A stretch of DNA of 45,611 bases from NCBI GenBank assembly GCA_029001845.1, contig JAREWP010000014.1, forward strand, positions 1 through 45,611, read 5' to 3'. The notes beneath the pieces are model-generated. The model searched no databases and had not been told where the DNA came from. It saw only the letters and a list, made by a program, of their open reading frames with translations. This DNA is from Candidatus Magnetocorallium paracelense. GTDB lineage: Bacteria; Nitrospirota; Thermodesulfovibrionia; Thermodesulfovibrionales; Magnetobacteriaceae. Positions 42,652 through 45,611 of this stretch are shown here, piece after piece (positions within the stretch are counted from its first letter, which is position 1; each line of letters starts with the position of its first letter). The translations under genes and the position numbers were made by a program.

Positions 42652-44394
42652 TTAATATTTCCTTTCTACAGGCTCGAATCTGCCGGCGGAAAGGGGTTTA
42701 TATCTCAGGTCAATCCTTTTTTCGCTCTTAAAGGCAAATGTATGTGTGAGCCAATCCAAGTCATTGCGATCGGGAAAATCCTCTCTGTAATGGGCTCCCC
42801 TGCTCTCTCTTCTGTGCAATGCGCTGACAGCGAGGGCTTCCGAAATATCCAGCATATTTCCGAGCTCTATGGCTTCTGTCAGCTCGGTATTAAATATCTT
42901 ACCCTTATCCGTTATTTGGATCCTTTCATATCTCTCTTTAAGAACCTTTAGAAGGTTCACTGCCTCCCAAAGCCCCTGTTCTGTTCTGAAAACGGAGCAG
43001 TTATTCATCATAACTTCCTTAAGGTCTATAGCTATAAGGTTAACCGAGTCTCCCCCTTTGCTTCCTTTCAGGCCGCTAATGCGGTTTAATGCAATATCTG
43101 CATGAAGATCGAAGCTCTTTTGGCAGGATTCAAAATCAATGGATTTCATCTGTTTAACCATCGCCTTACCGGCCCTCCTTCCGAAGACAACTGTATCGAG
43201 GAGAGAATTGCACCCAAGGCGATTCGCACCGTGTACCGATACGCAGGCGCATTCGCCCGCTGCATAGAGTCCATCGATTATATCACCGGTTTCGCTTCTT
43301 AATACCCTTCCGTCAATATCTACGGGAATGCCTCCCATGGCGTAATGAGCAGTGGGCTGTACAGGAACGGGATTTTCCACAGGATCGATCCCCATATAGA
43401 GTCTTACAAAGGAAGATATTTCAGGGAGCCTTGTTTCGACGATTTTTCTGCCAATCCCTGTCAGGTCGAGATAAACATAGTCTTTTCCGTTAATTCCCCT
43501 GCCTGCTTTTATCTCCGACAATATTGCTCTTGAAACCATATCCCTCGGGGCCAGGTCCTTTATGGCAGGTGCGTAGGTTTCCATAAACCTTTCACCTTTA
43601 TCGTTAATCAATATTCCGCCCTCTCCTCTGGCGCCCTCTGTAAGCAGTATGCCAAGCCCGGAAAGACCGGTGGGATGAAACTGGAAAAACTCCATATCCT
43701 CCAGAGGCACACCTGCATTAAACAACATGGCGATGCAGTCTCCTGTTCCGGCGTAGGCGTTTGAAGTTGTCTTAAATATTCTGCCATATCCTCCGGAGGC
43801 CGTCATTACGGCCTTTGCCTTAAAAAGATGGAGCTCGCCGGTATGGATCGAAATCGATACAACACCGCAACAGACGTTATTTTCGATAATAAAGGAGAGA
43901 ACATAAAACTCCGAAAAAAAATCCACTCCTCTGCGCATGCACTGCTCGTAAATCGCATGGAGCATGACATGGCCTGTCCTGTCTGCAGAATAGCAGGCTC
44001 TTCTTACAGGCGCTTTGCCGAAATCTCTTGTATGACCTCCGAAGTTTCTTTGTGCAATGCGCCCCTTAGGGGTCCTTGAAAAGGGGACGCCCATATGTTC
44101 GAGTTCAATGACGGTTCTTATGGCATCTTCAGTCATTACCTCTATGGCGTCCTGATCTCCGAGAAAGTCGCTTCCCTTTACCGTGTCGAACATATGCCAT
44201 TCAGGGCTGTCATCTTCTTCGTTTCCAAGGGCCGCCGCAATACCGCCCTGAGCGGCCGATGAATGGGAGCGTGTGGGGTAGAGTTTGGTAAGCACCGCTG
44301 TCTTCAGCTCTCCAGAAACCTCCAAAGCCGCTCTGGACCCGGCCAGTCCTGCGCCTACTATCAGGATATCGTATGTGTGAGTGATATAATTCAT
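42652..44394 (-). CDS. sdhA: succinate dehydrogenase/fumarate reductase flavoprotein subunit
   Basis: A 580-aa flavoprotein subunit. The Rossmann site is [10 protein letters not shown] (14-23); covalent FAD attaches to His44 in [11 protein letters not shown]; catalytic motifs include [14 protein letters not shown] with the active Arg, [10 protein letters not shown] and [14 protein letters not shown]. The C-terminal domain ends with [17 protein letters not shown]. It would oxidise succinate or reduce fumarate. sdhB, sdhC and sdhD are not next to it: downstream is repeat C3 and upstream 258 bp of unrelated sequence. Direction of the reaction cannot be told. Confidence 0.95.
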   Translation of the reverse strand: MNYITHTYDILIVGAGLAGSRAALEVSGELKTAVLTKLYPTRSHSSAAQGGIAAALGNEEDDSPEWHMFDTVKGSDFLGDQDAIEVMTEDAIRTVIELEHMGVPFSRTPKGRIAQRNFGGHTRDFGKAPVRRACYSADRTGHVMLHAIYEQCMRRGVDFFSEFYVLSFIIENNVCCGVVSISIHTGELHLFKAKAVMTASGGYGRIFKTTSNAYAGTGDCIAMLFNAGVPLEDMEFFQFHPTGLSGLGILLTEGARGEGGILINDKGERFMETYAPAIKDLAPRDMVSRAILSEIKAGRGINGKDYVYLDLTGIGRKIVETRLPEISSFVRLYMGIDPVENPVPVQPTAHYAMGGIPVDIDGRVLRSETGDIIDGLYAAGECACVSVHGANRLGCNSLLDTVVFGRRAGKAMVKQMKSIDFESCQKSFDLHADIALNRISGLKGSKGGDSVNLIAIDLKEVMMNNCSVFRTEQGLWEAVNLLKVLKERYERIQITDKGKIFNTELTEAIELGNMLDISEALAVSALHRRESRGAHYREDFPDRNDLDWLTHTFAFKSEKRIDLRYKPLSAGRFEPVERKY

Positions 44395-44582
44395 AAGTGT
44401 GATTATTCGGTAAAAAGTGTTATTTTAGATTGATCCCGAGTTTACAACCATATTATATAACTCCCGTTCGGTACAGTCAATAAAGGAGCTGTCAAATTTT
44501 TACAGTAAAGTTTTCGGATACTTTCGCCTGTCTTTAAACCTGCAAACAATCACTGGAAAAGCTTTAAGCCGGATTTCATAGA
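44395..44582. other. intergenic region before sdhA
   Basis: No gene. It should carry the sdhA promoter on the minus strand; the last bases encode the C-terminus of the next gene. I see no palindrome. Confidence 0.4.
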
Positions 44583-45041
44583 TTATAAGTAATATCTCAG
44601 GTATTTAGATGAAGACTGAAGGCTGAAGGAAAAAAGTAAATGACTTGGGAGTTTAGCCGCTGAAGGCGGAAGGAGATCGTCTTTGGTTTTACTCTTTTTC
44701 TTAAGACATGTAGGACACACATACATAGTAATCCCCTTTTGCCTTAAGATTTCGATATACTCCTTTGCTGTTTTATCAAAAGCCATGCATTTGATTTCGT
44801 CTGTGTTTTTCAAAACAGCTTCCACTCCGTTGATGTCAAAATAGAGAAGCACATCCTTATCCTCGGACATGATATTCGCCATTTTCAGAGCCATCAAAAT
44901 TTTAGGCGGCGCCTCATCTCCTGATGAAACATGGATAAAAACACCGTCCTTTGTCTGTCCCATGACGTCACTTTGTAAAGGAATAAGAAACAGTGAAAGC
45001 ATCATGGCAAGTACAATGAAAGACCATCTTCCTGTTTTCAT
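44583..45041 (-). CDS. exported DsrE-like protein with repeat-derived C-terminus
   Basis: A 152-aa frame: signal peptide (1-28), then a DsrE-like domain with GVFIHVSSGDEAPPKILMALKMA, VLLYFDINGVEAVLKNT and CPTCLKKKSKTKDDL with a Cys-x-x-Cys. The last 30 residues (from PPSAAKLPSH) come from DNA that matches family C and its neighbouring words (GTTTAGCCGCTGAAGGCGGAAGG near 44652, and GACTGAAGGCTGAAGG near 44613). Intact relatives usually continue for about 30 more residues. So the gene was cut by a repeat and is probably not fully native. A plain AAGGAG precedes the ATG. Confidence 0.7.
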   Translation of the reverse strand: MKTGRWSFIVLAMMLSLFLIPLQSDVMGQTKDGVFIHVSSGDEAPPKILMALKMANIMSEDKDVLLYFDINGVEAVLKNTDEIKCMAFDKTAKEYIEILRQKGITMYVCPTCLKKKSKTKDDLLPPSAAKLPSHLLFSFSLQSSSKYLRYYL

Positions 45042-45230
45042 ATGCGAAATCTCCTTATTTTAGAAAATTAACAGACCGCATGATCTGTTGGAATTTTATT
45101 CCCGCTACCATCGGTGAATGTTTTATGTGATGTTATCAAGGGATCAAAGGGCCTATTTGAATTTCTGTCAAAAAATCAGTGCAAAACGGCAATAAAGTAG
45201 ATATAACTGATTGCAAACATGTAATTATCT

Positions 45231-45327
45231 TAGAAACAGCAGTCAGCCTTCAGGTAAGGGGAAACGATATTGCGCCAAAATAAGCATCACCTAAAGAGTG
45301 AAAGAGTTTTAAACGGCATAGAAGTGA
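45231..45327. repeat. family B element, degenerate copy B5
   Basis: The left half of family B (TAGAAACAGCAGTCAGCC, CCAAAATAAGCATCACC) can be followed with many changes for about 95 bp, then the match fades 30 bp before the right terminal repeat. It may be a decayed copy truncated by the terminal repeat. Confidence 0.6.
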
Positions 45328-45357
45328 CTCATAAATATTATGAAGTCTCTTTCAAAG

Positions 45358-45611
45358 CTAAGTACAGGACAAAAAAATTCATGAGAAATAGTATCATAAA
45401 GGCACTTGGTACTATCTGTATTGGTTATTTATACTGGATTGTTAACTTAAAAAGCCTTATAATATCTGATAAACAGAATGTCGCATAAAAATAAGCAAAC
45501 TTTTTCCCATCTTGCAATAACAACTGCACAATATATTTTAGAAAAGGCGTCTCCCTTGTTCATGATATAATTTATCCTGCTGTTATTTGATTATAAACAA
45601 CCATTAAGTAC
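45358..45611. repeat. 254-bp terminal inverted repeat, right copy
   Basis: Exact reverse complement of 1-254, beginning CTAAGTACAGG and ending CCATTAAGTAC at the last base of the window. An open frame entering it from 45270 continues for 42 codons inside it. The inner flank is different from that of the left copy (TTCAAAG here versus ATGTCTGA there), so the repeat boundary is sharp. Confidence 0.95.

Noticed and set aside
1-45611. Linear extrachromosomal element such as a Borg or linear plasmid with terminal repeats
   Set aside because: Genes are core chromosomal functions (prs, pth, rplY, pepA, ispB, tRNAs) and there is no replication, partition or capsid gene. Kept only as an unlikely alternative.

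Overview
The window reads as ordinary bacterial chromosome of low to moderate GC, not phage or plasmid. It carries core genes (prs, rplY, pth, pepA, ispB, mtnA, comM, cimA, sdhA, two tRNAs with encoded CCA) with few overlaps and good Shine-Dalgarno sites. Lipoprotein and signal-peptide genes, a FliL-like protein, a cytochrome b subunit IV-like protein, DsrE-family proteins and several HPK4-type (AHQWRQPLN) sensor kinases suggest a Gram-negative, probably anaerobic or microaerophilic bacterium, perhaps of the Desulfobacterota/Nitrospirota/SAR324 kind. The lineage is inference; no marker here settles it.

Layout. 1-254 is a terminal repeat whose exact reverse complement is 45358-45611. 255-4396: a Rpn/PD-(D/E)XK-like protein with a coiled-coil tail, then comM and cimA on the minus strand. 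4700-9113 (plus): tRNA-Gln, prs, rplY, pth, a lone pyruvate kinase C-terminal domain protein, then speH plus a thermospermine-synthase-like aminopropyltransferase. 9233-15668 (minus): lipoprotein, YgbA_NO protein, two tandem secreted DUF1566 proteins, a solitary cytochrome b subunit IV, pepA, a SpeE-like methyltransferase fold and a canonical speE. 15814-20787: FliL-like protein, a zinc-ribbon membrane protein bracketed by repeats, a DsrE protein, and a 31-aa COX24/AURKAIP1-type ribosomal protein followed by nagZ. 21354-27139: a sensory cluster of two PAS histidine kinases and a receiver-GAF-PAS-PAS-GGDEF protein. 27216-31162: a decayed accessory zone with gene remnants, a nucleotidyltransferase with a small partner, and a VapBC-like pair. 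31624-38714 (minus): tRNA-Leu, an SfsA-GIY-YIG fusion, a membrane-embedded spermidine-synthase-like protein, AMMECR1, ispB and mtnA. 39130-45041 (minus): polytopic membrane protein, third histidine kinase, sdhA without sdhB, and a DsrE-like gene with a repeat-derived C-terminus.

Three families of short palindromic repeats, called A, B and C here, are scattered through the window. They nest in each other, sit just after stop codons, and border most of the orphaned or truncated genes. Family A keeps a core of about 50 bp while both arms change together, and the core hairpin shows a paired base change. Family C has copies whose core is inverted relative to constant ends. No transposase is encoded here, so they would have to be mobilised in trans.

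A recurring metabolic theme is polyamine chemistry: SAM decarboxylase, two aminopropyltransferases, two further synthase-fold relatives, and MtnA, which acts in salvage of the methylthioadenosine by-product. The other theme is signalling, with three HPK4-like kinases, one diguanylate cyclase and a fragment of a fourth kinase. No CRISPR array, prophage, integrase or secondary-metabolite cluster was seen.
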